Source: Silvania confinis (GTDB lineage Bacteria > Pseudomonadota > Gammaproteobacteria > Enterobacterales > Enterobacteriaceae). Taken from it: a stretch of 64,000 nucleotides of DNA. The position numbers and the translations under genes were made by a program. Under the pieces are notes generated by a model. That model did not search any database. It was not told where the DNA came from and saw nothing but the letters and a program-made list of their open reading frames with translations. Location: assembly GCF_025564085.1 (NCBI RefSeq), contig NZ_JAMGZJ010000069.1:62001-126000 (forward strand). The letters are read 5' to 3'. Position 1 is the stretch's first letter, and each line of letters opens with the position of its first letter. This document shows positions 8,218-15,797 of the stretch, one piece after another.

Positions 8218-8967
8218 ATGGATATCAAGCGTGAAGTAACGGAAAACTGTAGCGGCCATGACCGTGTTGTTAAATTTTTACGCGATCAGCTGTTAAGCGG
8301 ATCGCTGAAAGCAGGCGACAGTCTGCTGCCTGAACGTGAACTGTCATTGAAATTAGGCGTGAGCCGTCCGGTACTGCGCGAAGCATTAAGAGCCCTGGCG
8401 ATGATCGGTGCGGTCGAGATCCGCCACGGGATCGGCACGGTAGTCACCAAGCCGGATGTGTCGCTGTTCGGGGAGTTTTTCACCTTCGTGCTGGCCCATC
8501 AGCCGAACGTGGTCGATGACGTCATGCAGGCCCGAATCGCCATTGAACGTCAGGCTATCCGCCTCGCCTGCAGCCGGGGAACGCAAAGTGACTATGATCG
8601 CTTAGCGGACTGCCTGCGTGAAATCAGCGACACCATCCATGCCCCGGAAGCCGGGGGTCGCGCAGACTATCGCTTCCACGAAACCATCGTCAGCGCATCA
8701 GGTTCACCGACGCTTATCAGCATTTATCAGTCGATCAGTTTGCTGATGCAGCGCTCTCACCTTGACCGCCGGGAACAAATTATCCAGGTCGAAGGCATCG
8801 AAGCGTTCCTGATTGATCATCACCGCGCCATTTTTGCCGCCATCGTCGAACGCGACGAAGACCAGGCCGATGAATTACTCAGCCGTCATTTTGAAATTGG
8901 TGCCGACTTCCGACGTCGCGCCACCATTCGCATGTTCGACTTCCCAGCCGTTACTCACAGACCCTAA
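8218..8967 (+). CDS. FadR-subfamily GntR regulator (FCD domain)
   Basis: About 249 residues from the ATG at 8218 (a GTG three codons upstream has no ribosome site). The N-terminal GntR winged helix is textbook: LKAGDSLLPERELSLKLGVS then RPVLREALRALAMIGAVEIR (residues about 30-70). The C-terminal FCD domain has RIAIERQAIRLACSRG, DYRFHETIVSASGSPTLISI and IDHHRAIFAAIVERDEDQA; the Asp/His set is the metal-ligand pattern of FCD sensors of carboxylates or sugar acids. It heads the isomerase/dehydrogenase/ABC operon with only 12 bases to the next gene and is probably its local repressor. Confidence 0.92.
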   Translation: MDIKREVTENCSGHDRVVKFLRDQLLSGSLKAGDSLLPERELSLKLGVSRPVLREALRALAMIGAVEIRHGIGTVVTKPDVSLFGEFFTFVLAHQPNVVDDVMQARIAIERQAIRLACSRGTQSDYDRLADCLREISDTIHAPEAGGRADYRFHETIVSASGSPTLISIYQSISLLMQRSHLDRREQIIQVEGIEAFLIDHHRAIFAAIVERDEDQADELLSRHFEIGADFRRRATIRMFDFPAVTHRP

Positions 8968-8979
8968 AAGGAAAAGCAG

Positions 8980-9426
8980 ATGCAGATAGTTATTGGCAGC
9001 GACCACGCCGGATTCCACCTGAAACAGGAGCTCATTGAGTGGCTTCAGCAAGCGGGCCACCAGATTAACGATGTCGGGAGCTACAACCCGGATCCGGTGG
9101 ATTTCCCGGATATTGCGTTTGCGGTGTGCGACAAGGTGCGCCAGGGCGAAGGCCAGCGCGGGATCCTGGTATGCGGAACCGGCGTCGGTGCCGTTATCGC
9201 TGCGAATAAAATCAAAGGCATTCGCGCGGCCGTCGGGCATGACGTGCATTCCGCACATCAGTCCGTCGAGCACGATGACGTGAATGTGCTGTGCATCGGC
9301 GCACAGATTGTCGGCCCGTGGCTGGCACGCGACCTGATTGATGCCTTCCTGCAGGCCACCTTTGTGCAGGATGCAGACTTTGTGCGCCGCGTCGAGAAAC
9401 TGGCGCAGCTCGAGCAACGTAACTGA
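8980..9426 (+). CDS. RpiB/LacAB-family sugar-phosphate isomerase
   Basis: 148 residues, the normal length for RpiB. It has the N-terminal SDHAGFHLKQELIEWL, the active-site Cys in GILVCGTGVGAVIAANKIKG, the His in GHDVHSAHQSVEHDDVNVL, and the C-terminal VEKLAQLEQRN tail. Enzymes of this fold interconvert ribose-5-P and ribulose-5-P, allose-6-P, galactose-6-P or erythrulose phosphates. Its operon partners (a beta-hydroxyacid dehydrogenase and an amino-acid ABC transporter) argue for a specialised substrate rather than the pentose phosphate pathway. AAAGGA precedes the ATG. Confidence 0.9.
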   Translation: MQIVIGSDHAGFHLKQELIEWLQQAGHQINDVGSYNPDPVDFPDIAFAVCDKVRQGEGQRGILVCGTGVGAVIAANKIKGIRAAVGHDVHSAHQSVEHDDVNVLCIGAQIVGPWLARDLIDAFLQATFVQDADFVRRVEKLAQLEQRN

Positions 9427-9447
9427 TTAACCTCAAGGAAAATCACT

Positions 9448-10356
9448 ATGAAGACTTCTACTTCCGGTGTTGTTGGCTTTCTTGGCCTCGGCGTGATGGG
9501 CCGCGAGATGGCCCGCAATCTGGCGCAGGCCGGGTACAGCGTCCGTGCGTACGATATTGTCAGCGGTGCCGGAGAGTCATTGCGCCAGTACGGTGTTGAC
9601 GTGGTTAACGACATCCCCTCTGCGGTCAGCGATGCCGACATTGTTATTTCGATGCTGCCGGACACGCCTCAGGTGGACGAGATTGTGCGCGGCCCGCAGG
9701 GACTGCTGTCTCATCCGCCACGCGGAAAACTGTATGTCGATATGAGCACCATTGCCCCCGAAGCCACCCGCAACCTGAGCCAGGCGCTGGCGGCGGTAGG
9801 CGTCACCATGCTGGATGCGCCTGTCTCCGGCGGGCCGATTGGCGCCAAAAATGGCACCCTCACCATCATGGTCGGCGGCGAGGCGGCGGGGTTTGCGCAG
9901 GCAACACCTTATCTGCAGGCCATGGGCACCACCTTAAATCATGTGGGTGGGTCCGGTGCCGGGCAGACCGTGAAGCTGTGCAACCAGCTGATCTGCGGCA
10001 TCAACATTCAGGCGATTTGCGAGGCACTGGCGCTGGCGCGGGCCTGGGACATCAATTTGCCACAAATGCGTGAAGTGCTGCTCGGCGGGTCCGCCGCCTC
10101 GTGGATGCTCGATAAACTGGGCCCGGCGATGATCGACGGTGACAGCTCCGCCGGTTTCCGCATTGATTTGATGATGAAAGATCTGCGTCTGGTGCTGGAA
10201 GCCGCGCAAAAGCATCCCGTTCCTCTTCCGGCAACCGCCCTTGTGGCGACCCAGTACCAGAATGCGCAGGCATACGGTGAAGGCGCGAATGGCAATCAGG
10301 CACTGTTTAAAGTCTACGACCGGTTAACCGGGCAGCAGACCGCAAAAGCAAACTAA
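9448..10356 (+). CDS. beta-hydroxyacid dehydrogenase (GarR/3-hydroxyisobutyrate family)
   Basis: A 302-residue NAD(P)-dependent dehydrogenase. The dinucleotide motif is GFLGLGVMGREMARNLAQAG, the substrate-binding loop is LDAPVSGGPIGAKNGTLTIM, and the catalytic Lys is in GAGQTVKLCNQLICG (about residue 174). The family includes tartronate-semialdehyde reductase (GarR/GlxR), 3-hydroxyisobutyrate dehydrogenase and L-threonate dehydrogenase. It sits between the RpiB-like isomerase (21 bases upstream) and an ABC transporter (14 bases downstream), so it is likely to act on an imported hydroxyacid or a product of the isomerase. The exact substrate is not readable. Confidence 0.9.
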   Translation: MKTSTSGVVGFLGLGVMGREMARNLAQAGYSVRAYDIVSGAGESLRQYGVDVVNDIPSAVSDADIVISMLPDTPQVDEIVRGPQGLLSHPPRGKLYVDMSTIAPEATRNLSQALAAVGVTMLDAPVSGGPIGAKNGTLTIMVGGEAAGFAQATPYLQAMGTTLNHVGGSGAGQTVKLCNQLICGINIQAICEALALARAWDINLPQMREVLLGGSAASWMLDKLGPAMIDGDSSAGFRIDLMMKDLRLVLEAAQKHPVPLPATALVATQYQNAQAYGEGANGNQALFKVYDRLTGQQTAKAN

Positions 10357-10370
10357 CCGGAGCAAACGTC

Positions 10371-11048
10371 ATGATGCTCGATTTCACAGCAATACTTTCA
10401 CAATGGCAGCTGATGCTGGACGGGGCGACATTAACCGCCAAACTGGCCTTAGTGACGACGGTGACGGGCTTTCTGATCGGCACCCTGTGTGCCGTGGCTC
10501 GCCGCTCTCAATCCAGCGTGTTTTCGAGGATCGCGGCAATCTATGTGGAATCCATTCGCAATACGCCGTTTCTGGTGCAGATCTTCCTGGTCTATTTCGG
10601 CCTCTCCAGTATGGGGTTCTCATTCACAGCCTTCACCGTCTCGGTGATTGCCCTGACGATCAATGTCGGTGCTTATACCGCCGAGATCATGCGGGCGGGT
10701 TTTGAATCGGTGCATAAGGGGCAGTGGGAAGCCGCCGAAACGCTGGGATTAAGCAAATGGCAGCAATACTGGCACGTGGCCTTACGTCCGGCGATTGAAC
10801 GTGTTTATCCTGCGCTGACCAGCCAGTTTATTTTATTAATGCTGGCCTCTTCAGTGACCTCGCAAATATCGACGGAAGAGCTGACCGCGACCGCTAACTT
10901 TATTCAGTCTGAAACCTACCGTCCTTTTGAAACGTTCGTGATTGTGGCGGGGATCTATATCGCGCTGTCGCTGTTAATGCGCCTGATATTCTGGCTGTTT
11001 GGGCTGGCTATTTTCCCTCGCCGTCGTCGGCTTGGCACAATGATTTAG
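10371..11048 (+). CDS. polar-amino-acid ABC transporter permease 1
   Basis: A 225-residue inner-membrane permease of the His/Glu/Gln/Arg family with about five membrane segments. It has the ESIRNTPFLVQIFLVYFGL signature and the EAA loop for ATPase contact, QWEAAETLGLSKWQQYWHVA then LRPAIERVYPAL. It should pair with the permease that follows after a few bases, as in GltJK or HisQM. Two adjacent ATG codons (10371 and 10374) are possible starts. Confidence 0.9.
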   Translation: MMLDFTAILSQWQLMLDGATLTAKLALVTTVTGFLIGTLCAVARRSQSSVFSRIAAIYVESIRNTPFLVQIFLVYFGLSSMGFSFTAFTVSVIALTINVGAYTAEIMRAGFESVHKGQWEAAETLGLSKWQQYWHVALRPAIERVYPALTSQFILLMLASSVTSQISTEELTATANFIQSETYRPFETFVIVAGIYIALSLLMRLIFWLFGLAIFPRRRRLGTMI

Positions 11049-11060
11049 GGAGTGATGACG

Positions 11061-11747
11061 ATGAATATTCCCCTCAATTTCGCGCATATTCAATTTCTGC
11101 TCGAAGGCACGTTCTGGACGGTGATCCTGTCCCTGATGGCCTTCGGCGGCGGCGGATTAATGGGCTTTCTGATTGCGCTGGGCCGCATCGCGCCGGTGCG
11201 GGCAGTACGTGTGGTCGTTGCCGCCTGGGTCCAGCTTATTCAGGGCACGCCGCTGCTGATTATCATGTTTATGGTCTATTTCGGCTTGCCGCAGCTGGGC
11301 CTGTCGATATCGCCGTTACTGGCCGCTGGGGTATCGCTGACGATTTATGCCAGCGCCTATCTGGGCGAGATTTGGCGAGGCTGCATTCAGGCAGTACCCC
11401 GCGCCCAGTGGGAGGCGGCGGAATGCCTGGCCCTCTCCGGCGTGCAGCGGATGTTTAAAGTCATCCTGCCGCAGGCCATCAAGCTGGCGACGCCGCCAAC
11501 GGTCGGGTTTTCGGTGCAGATCATCAAAAACACCTCGCTGGCGTCGGTGGTGGGGTTTGTCGAGCTGGCGCGCGCCGGACAGCTGATCAACAACTCGATT
11601 TTTGAGCCGTTTATCATCTATCTCATTGTTGCCACATTGTATTTTTGTCTGTGCTTCCCGGTCTCGGTGTTAAGCCGTCGGCTGGAACGGGGCGCGCCAG
11701 AGAAAAAAGTGAAGCCGGTATCCACCGTGAGTCCACGCATCAATTAA
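11061..11747 (+). CDS. polar-amino-acid ABC transporter permease 2
   Basis: About 228 residues from the ATG at 11061, which has GGAG eight bases upstream; an in-frame GTG at 11052 is less likely. Five hydrophobic segments, the family motif VQLIQGTPLLIIMFMVYFGL and the EAA loop QWEAAECLALSGVQRMFKVI are visible, followed by LPQAIKLATPPTVGFSVQII. It begins 12 bases after the first permease stop. With the ATPase and binding protein downstream it completes one importer for an amino acid or amino-acid-like compound. Confidence 0.9.
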   Translation: MNIPLNFAHIQFLLEGTFWTVILSLMAFGGGGLMGFLIALGRIAPVRAVRVVVAAWVQLIQGTPLLIIMFMVYFGLPQLGLSISPLLAAGVSLTIYASAYLGEIWRGCIQAVPRAQWEAAECLALSGVQRMFKVILPQAIKLATPPTVGFSVQIIKNTSLASVVGFVELARAGQLINNSIFEPFIIYLIVATLYFCLCFPVSVLSRRLERGAPEKKVKPVSTVSPRIN

Positions 11748-11765
11748 GTGCTGAAGGGTAATACT

Positions 11766-12491
11766 ATGTCCATCATTACATTGAAAAATGTGCAAAAAAG
11801 CTTTGGCCACAATCCGGTGCTGAAAGACGTCTCTTTTTCCGTTAATCAGGGGCAGGTTGTGGCGCTGATTGGTGCAAGTGGCTCGGGTAAAAGTACGGCG
11901 TTGCGCTGCATCGATCGACTGGAAACCATCAACGGCGGCAGCATTGAGGTCTGCGGGCACAAGGTTGAAGACCCGCACGTCAATCTGCGCAAGCTGCGCC
12001 AGGACGTCGGGATTGTCTTCCAGAGCTATAACCTGTTTCCCCATCTGACAATTGAACAAAACATCACCCTGGGCCCGGTATCGGTCAAGAAAATGGCGAA
12101 AGCCGAAGCCAGAAGACTGGCCCTGTCGGTGCTGGAACAGGTCGGCCTGGCGGATAAAGCCGACAGCTACCCGGAACAGCTGTCGGGCGGACAACAACAG
12201 CGCGCGGCCATCGCCCGCTCGCTGGCGATGAAGCCCAAAGTGATGCTGTTTGATGAAGTCACGTCGGCATTGGATCCCAAACTCACCGGCGAAGTATTGC
12301 GCGTGATTGAACGGCTGGCGGGAAGTGGCATGACCATGATTATGGTGACCCACGAAATGAACTTTGCCCGTCGGGTCGCCGATAAAATCATCTTTATGCA
12401 TCAGGGAACCGTCCACGAAAGCGGTACGGTCGAGATCCTGAAAACGCCGGGGACGGCAGCCTTACAGGAATTTATATCCAACGATTTGTGA
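11766..12491 (+). CDS. polar-amino-acid ABC transporter ATPase
   Basis: A 241-residue ATPase of the GlnQ/HisP group from the ATG at 11766, preceded by GAAGGG; an upstream GTG at 11748 adds an unlikely MLKGNT. Walker A is GASGSGKSTALR, the Q-loop lies in VGIVFQSYNLFPHLT, the signature is LSGGQQQRAAIARSLA, Walker B is VMLFDEVTSALDP, and the H-loop is MIMVTHEMNFA. It energises the two permeases upstream. Its stop overlaps the region of the binding-protein leader. Confidence 0.93.
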   Translation: MSIITLKNVQKSFGHNPVLKDVSFSVNQGQVVALIGASGSGKSTALRCIDRLETINGGSIEVCGHKVEDPHVNLRKLRQDVGIVFQSYNLFPHLTIEQNITLGPVSVKKMAKAEARRLALSVLEQVGLADKADSYPEQLSGGQQQRAAIARSLAMKPKVMLFDEVTSALDPKLTGEVLRVIERLAGSGMTMIMVTHEMNFARRVADKIIFMHQGTVHESGTVEILKTPGTAALQEFISNDL

Positions 12492-12532
12492 GTCATTCAA
12501 CCTGCGAAATATCCCTACCAAGGAGAATAATA

Positions 12533-13330
12533 ATGAGCCCTGCAAAAAAAATCATACTGCTCGCATCGCTGCTGTCCGCTGTCGTCACCCTCCCCGTCTC
12601 GGCGAATGCCCTGGAGGAGATCCAAAAACGCGGTGAGATACGCGTTGCCACCGATATGTCTATTCCCCCTTCCGGGATGCTGGATGCAGCCATGAAACCG
12701 GTGGGTTCCGATGTGGAAACGGCCCAGCTGTTAGCCAAAGACTGGGGGCTGAAACTGAAATTTATCGAAACGACCGGCCCGACCCGTATCCCGAATTTAC
12801 AGACCGGCAAGGCCGATATCGTGATTTCCACCCTCTCCGTCACCCCGCAGCGTGCACAGGTGATTGATTTTAGCCGCGCCTACGCGGGCTTACGCTCGGT
12901 GATCGGCGCACCGGCGGCCACCAAAATAAGCGACTGGGCGGATCTCAAAGGACGTGCCATTACCGTCACCCGCGGCACGACGCAGGATTCGATGCTCACC
13001 AAAGATGCGATGAAAAATGGCGTCACTATTCAGCGCTATGACGACGATGCGACGCTGGTCACGGCGGCAGTGAGTGGTCAGGCTTACGCGGTCGCCACCT
13101 CCGCCACGCTGGTGAATCAGATTAAGAAGCAAAATCCCGATCTCGCCTTCGAGCCGAAAATGACGCTGACAGTCTTTGATTTGGCGATTGGTTTGAAAAA
13201 GAATGAGCCGGAGCTGAAAGCAAAACTCGACGAGTGGATTGCTGCGAACCTCAAAAACGGCAAGCTGAATGCCATTTACGAGAAATATCACGGCGAGCCT
13301 ATTCCGGCAGAGATTATTAACCGGCCTTAA
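12533..13330 (+). CDS. periplasmic amino-acid-type substrate-binding protein
   Basis: A 265-residue family 3 binding protein from the ATG at 12533, which has AAGGAG upstream; the longer frame from 12488 is not needed. The signal peptide runs KKIILLASLLSAVVTLPVSA, with cleavage after SANA. The mature part has RGEIRVATDMSIPPSGMLDA, PVGSDVETAQLLAKDWGLKL, and ISTLSVTPQRAQVIDFSRAY, the usual ligand-contact positions. It delivers substrate to the two permeases. The ligand-side SIPPSGMLD differs from the aromatic-rich opening common in His/Arg binders, so an unusual ligand is possible. Confidence 0.9.
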   Translation: MSPAKKIILLASLLSAVVTLPVSANALEEIQKRGEIRVATDMSIPPSGMLDAAMKPVGSDVETAQLLAKDWGLKLKFIETTGPTRIPNLQTGKADIVISTLSVTPQRAQVIDFSRAYAGLRSVIGAPAATKISDWADLKGRAITVTRGTTQDSMLTKDAMKNGVTIQRYDDDATLVTAAVSGQAYAVATSATLVNQIKKQNPDLAFEPKMTLTVFDLAIGLKKNEPELKAKLDEWIAANLKNGKLNAIYEKYHGEPIPAEIINRP

Positions 13331-13354
13331 TCTCTTGATAGTTTCCTGAATTAT

Positions 13355-13408
13355 GGTGAGTGCGTCCCGATGTTTATTCCGCCATAGCGGGAGGTATCTG
13401 GACGCACC
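13355..13408. repeat. large inverted repeat between convergent genes
   Basis: Outer arms GTGCGTCC (13360-13367) and GGACGCAC (13400-13407) enclose a smaller CCGC/GCGG hairpin around 13380-13390. It lies 25 bases after the binding-protein stop and before the convergent LysR stop. No long T-run follows, so it may act as a transcript-end or stability structure rather than a classical terminator. Confidence 0.4.
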
Positions 13409-13431
13409 TGATGTATGCCCGTTAATGGCCC

Positions 13432-14307
13432 TTAATTATTCCTCAGTAGCGCCGCTTCCATTATTTGCCCCAGCAGCGTCTGCGCCCGCTGTTGTGCTTC
13501 GTTCCCGTCCTTTTGCGCGAGCGTAATCCCCAGACTCCCCGCCGCTGGCAGCATGTTCTCTATCACGCGCAAATTACCCGGCATGCCGACAGCCGTGCGC
13601 AGCGTGATACCGAGCACCGCCGCCCAGATGCCGCTCAGGCTGTGGCTGACGAACACCACCCGCCAGGCGATGCCCGCGCGGTTTAAGCTGTCGATGGCGT
13701 GAGATCGCATCAGACAGGGGGTATCAAACATCACCAGCGGCAAGGGCTCACCCTGTTCCAGCAGCGCGCGAATATTCAGATCCGGGTGCTGGATCCACGC
13801 CAGCGGGCACTGCCCGATCAGCCTGCCGCAACGCGGCGCATTTTCAGCCTGCCACAGCAGCACCATATCGAGGGCATTGTCATCAAACGCGCTCAGCAGC
13901 GGCTGATTGCGATCCACCCGGGCAATAATCCGCATCCCGGGATGATGGCGTTTGAATTCACCGAGAATGCCCGGCATCAGCGACTCGCCAAAATCTTCCT
14001 GCAGGCCGATGCGGATCTCCTCCTGTAACAGCTCGCCTTTTAGCGTGCGCTGCACCTCATCATTTAGCGCCAGCATGCGGCGGGCATAGCCCATTACGAT
14101 CTCGCCGTTGCGGGTCAACGCCAGATGGCGGCCCTGCTTCACCACCAGCTCGGTTTCGCACTGTTGTTCCAGCTTTTTCAACTGCGCGCTGACCGCCGAT
14201 GTTGAACGGCACAGGCGGCTGGCCGCCAGAGCAAAACTGCCGCATTCGATGCCGGTGACAAAACTGCGCAGAGCGTCGAGGTCGAGCGTCGGAGGGAGTT
14301 TAATCAT
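13432..14307 (-). CDS. LysR-family transcriptional regulator
   Basis: A 291-residue LysR protein. The N-terminus DLDALRSFVTGIECGSFALA and the recognition region RLCRSTSAVSAQLKKLEQQC form the winged helix-turn-helix; LVVKQGRHLALTRNGEIVMG follows. The effector domain starts at IRIGLQEDFGESLMPGILGE. The subgroup resembles regulators of small oxidoreductase or decarboxylase genes (DhcR/YusT-like). It diverges from the carboxymuconolactone decarboxylase-like/tautomerase pair across about 97 bases, so it probably controls that pair. Confidence 0.9.
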   Translation of the reverse strand: MIKLPPTLDLDALRSFVTGIECGSFALAASRLCRSTSAVSAQLKKLEQQCETELVVKQGRHLALTRNGEIVMGYARRMLALNDEVQRTLKGELLQEEIRIGLQEDFGESLMPGILGEFKRHHPGMRIIARVDRNQPLLSAFDDNALDMVLLWQAENAPRCGRLIGQCPLAWIQHPDLNIRALLEQGEPLPLVMFDTPCLMRSHAIDSLNRAGIAWRVVFVSHSLSGIWAAVLGITLRTAVGMPGNLRVIENMLPAAGSLGITLAQKDGNEAQQRAQTLLGQIMEAALLRNN

Positions 14308-14404
14308 TTTCGTCCTGAAATGCGGGATGGTTGGCCGCAGATAATTTGATTTTCAGGATCATCATATGCCGCCAGAATCGTTTTACTGTCAACACGGAGA
14401 AAAC

Positions 14405-14710
14405 ATGATGGCGAAATCACTCAATATTGAATCCCTGACCCGCCTCGCCCCAAAGCTGGCCGAGCTGAGTCAGGAGGTGCTGTTCAATGATATCTGGCAG
14501 CGTGACGCGCTCTGCCCGCGCGATCGCAGCCTGGTCACGCTGGGCGCGCTGACGGCGCTGGGACGCCTCCAGCAGTTACCCTGGCATATCGGGTTCGCGC
14601 AGCAAAATGGTCTGACCAAAGCAGAGATAACTGAAGCCTTCACCCATCTGGCGTTCTACGCTGGCTGGCCTGCGGCAGTGTCGGCCCTCGCCTGTCTGGA
14701 TGAGGAGTAA
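14405..14710 (+). CDS. carboxymuconolactone decarboxylase-family protein
   Basis: 101 residues from the ATG at 14405, chosen because GGAG precedes it; an upstream ATG at 14366 lacks a site. The core DALCPRDRSLVTLGALTALG and QNGLTKAEITEAFTHLAFYAGWPAA is the CMD fold. The AhpD-type CxxC is absent, so it is nearer to true decarboxylase-like members than to peroxidase partners. Five bases separate it from the tautomerase-like gene, and the pair reads as one operon for a small aromatic or unsaturated lactone/acid. The substrate is unknown. Confidence 0.85.
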   Translation: MMAKSLNIESLTRLAPKLAELSQEVLFNDIWQRDALCPRDRSLVTLGALTALGRLQQLPWHIGFAQQNGLTKAEITEAFTHLAFYAGWPAAVSALACLDEE

Positions 14711-14715
14711 CGCCG

Positions 14716-15102
14716 ATGCCCTTCACCCGTATCATCCTGCGTCAGGACTACAGCGACGCACAGATAACGCAGATTTCCGACATCCTGCAGCAGAGTTTAG
14801 AGGCGGAATTCGCCGTCCCCGAGGGCGATCGTTTTCAGATTTTCGAGGCGCTTCCTGCGGGCCAGCGCGTGTTCGACCGTCACTATAAAAGCGGCGGGCG
14901 CAGCGAGAATTTTATGCAGTTTCACATTCTGGCAGGCAAACCGCGCACGCATGAGCAGAAGCAAAACCTCTGCCGCATGCTGTGCGAGCGGCTGGAGGAC
15001 ACGCTGGATATTCACCCGGATGACGTGATGGTGATTATCCAGTTCAACACCGCCGATGACTGGAGTTTCAGCAACGGGCGGATGATGTCCGGGGAGTCAT
15101 GA
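14716..15102 (+). CDS. tautomerase-superfamily protein
   Basis: 128 residues beginning MPFTRIILRQDYSD, so the catalytic N-terminal proline of the superfamily is exposed after Met removal. The length fits the longer single-chain group with two beta-alpha-beta units, like malonate semialdehyde decarboxylase and cis-CaaD relatives. The ILAGKPRTHEQKQNLCRMLC and HPDDVMVIIQFNTADDWSFS segments fit that group. It follows the CMD-like gene in the same operon. Its reaction (tautomerisation, hydration or decarboxylation) cannot be decided here. Confidence 0.85.
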   Translation: MPFTRIILRQDYSDAQITQISDILQQSLEAEFAVPEGDRFQIFEALPAGQRVFDRHYKSGGRSENFMQFHILAGKPRTHEQKQNLCRMLCERLEDTLDIHPDDVMVIIQFNTADDWSFSNGRMMSGES

Positions 15103-15107
15103 CCGCG

Positions 15108-15797
15108 CTAAGACGCAGATAAAAAACCCGCGTCGCGCAGTATTCGCTGTGCGTCCTGTGACTGTAAAAACGTGGCCAGAGGCTGCGCCCTGGCGGTGAG
15201 CTGCGCAAAAGCGTAGTGCGCTCGCGGGTTAACGGGTTCGGGAATATCGATAATCGTTAAGCCCGCCACCTGCCGCAGCCTGTTGGCATAGCTGGCGTAG
15301 CCGATAAACATCTCCGCCTGCCCGCTGTGAATGATCCACTCCGCCGCCAGGACTCCAGCAGGAACCGCCGCCGAGTGATGCCCGCCGACCAGCGCTAACG
15401 CGCGTTTTCGCACACTTTCCCCCGCCTCGCCCATCCGGGTAAACAGTTCCTGCGTATAGTCGCCGGACGGATCGCATCCCGGCGTAGAGGTTGCCAGCCG
15501 AAGGTCGGCGCGCATCAGCAACGCGCGCCAGTCGTCACCATCGCGCAGCCTGTCGCTGCGGAGAGTCAGACACAGTTTATTGCTGGCAAACGATGCCACG
15601 GCCAGCGCCCGCCCGGTCGCCAGCAGCGCCTGCGGGTGCGCGAGATTTGCCGAGGCAAACAGATCGCAGGATTGCCCTGCTTCTATTTGCTCGCGCAAGA
15701 TCCCCGCCGGGCCAAACTGGGTGTTGACCGGTTCGGGGAAGTGCGCCATCAGCTGCGGCCAGACTCCCCGCAGGCTACCCGCAGCCAGCACGCGCAT
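15108..15797 (-). CDS. ModA-like molybdate-binding-type protein without signal peptide
   Basis: A 229-residue type II periplasmic-binding-fold protein. It opens directly with the mature ModA-like sequence MRVLAAGSLRGVWPQL, where ModA proteins bind oxyanion through the AAxSL segment. CDLFASANLAHPQALLATGR and the Ser/Thr-rich LATSTPGCDPSGDYTQELFT follow. No signal sequence precedes it, and its ATG overlaps the stop of the upstream binding-protein gene (TGATG), so the reading cannot extend upstream. It is therefore predicted to be cytoplasmic, which is odd for this fold. With a ModE box ahead of the operon, an intracellular molybdate/tungstate-binding or sensing role is inferred; it could also be a solute protein that lost export. 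Confidence 0.78.
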   Translation of the reverse strand: MRVLAAGSLRGVWPQLMAHFPEPVNTQFGPAGILREQIEAGQSCDLFASANLAHPQALLATGRALAVASFASNKLCLTLRSDRLRDGDDWRALLMRADLRLATSTPGCDPSGDYTQELFTRMGEAGESVRKRALALVGGHHSAAVPAGVLAAEWIIHSGQAEMFIGYASYANRLRQVAGLTIIDIPEPVNPRAHYAFAQLTARAQPLATFLQSQDAQRILRDAGFLSAS

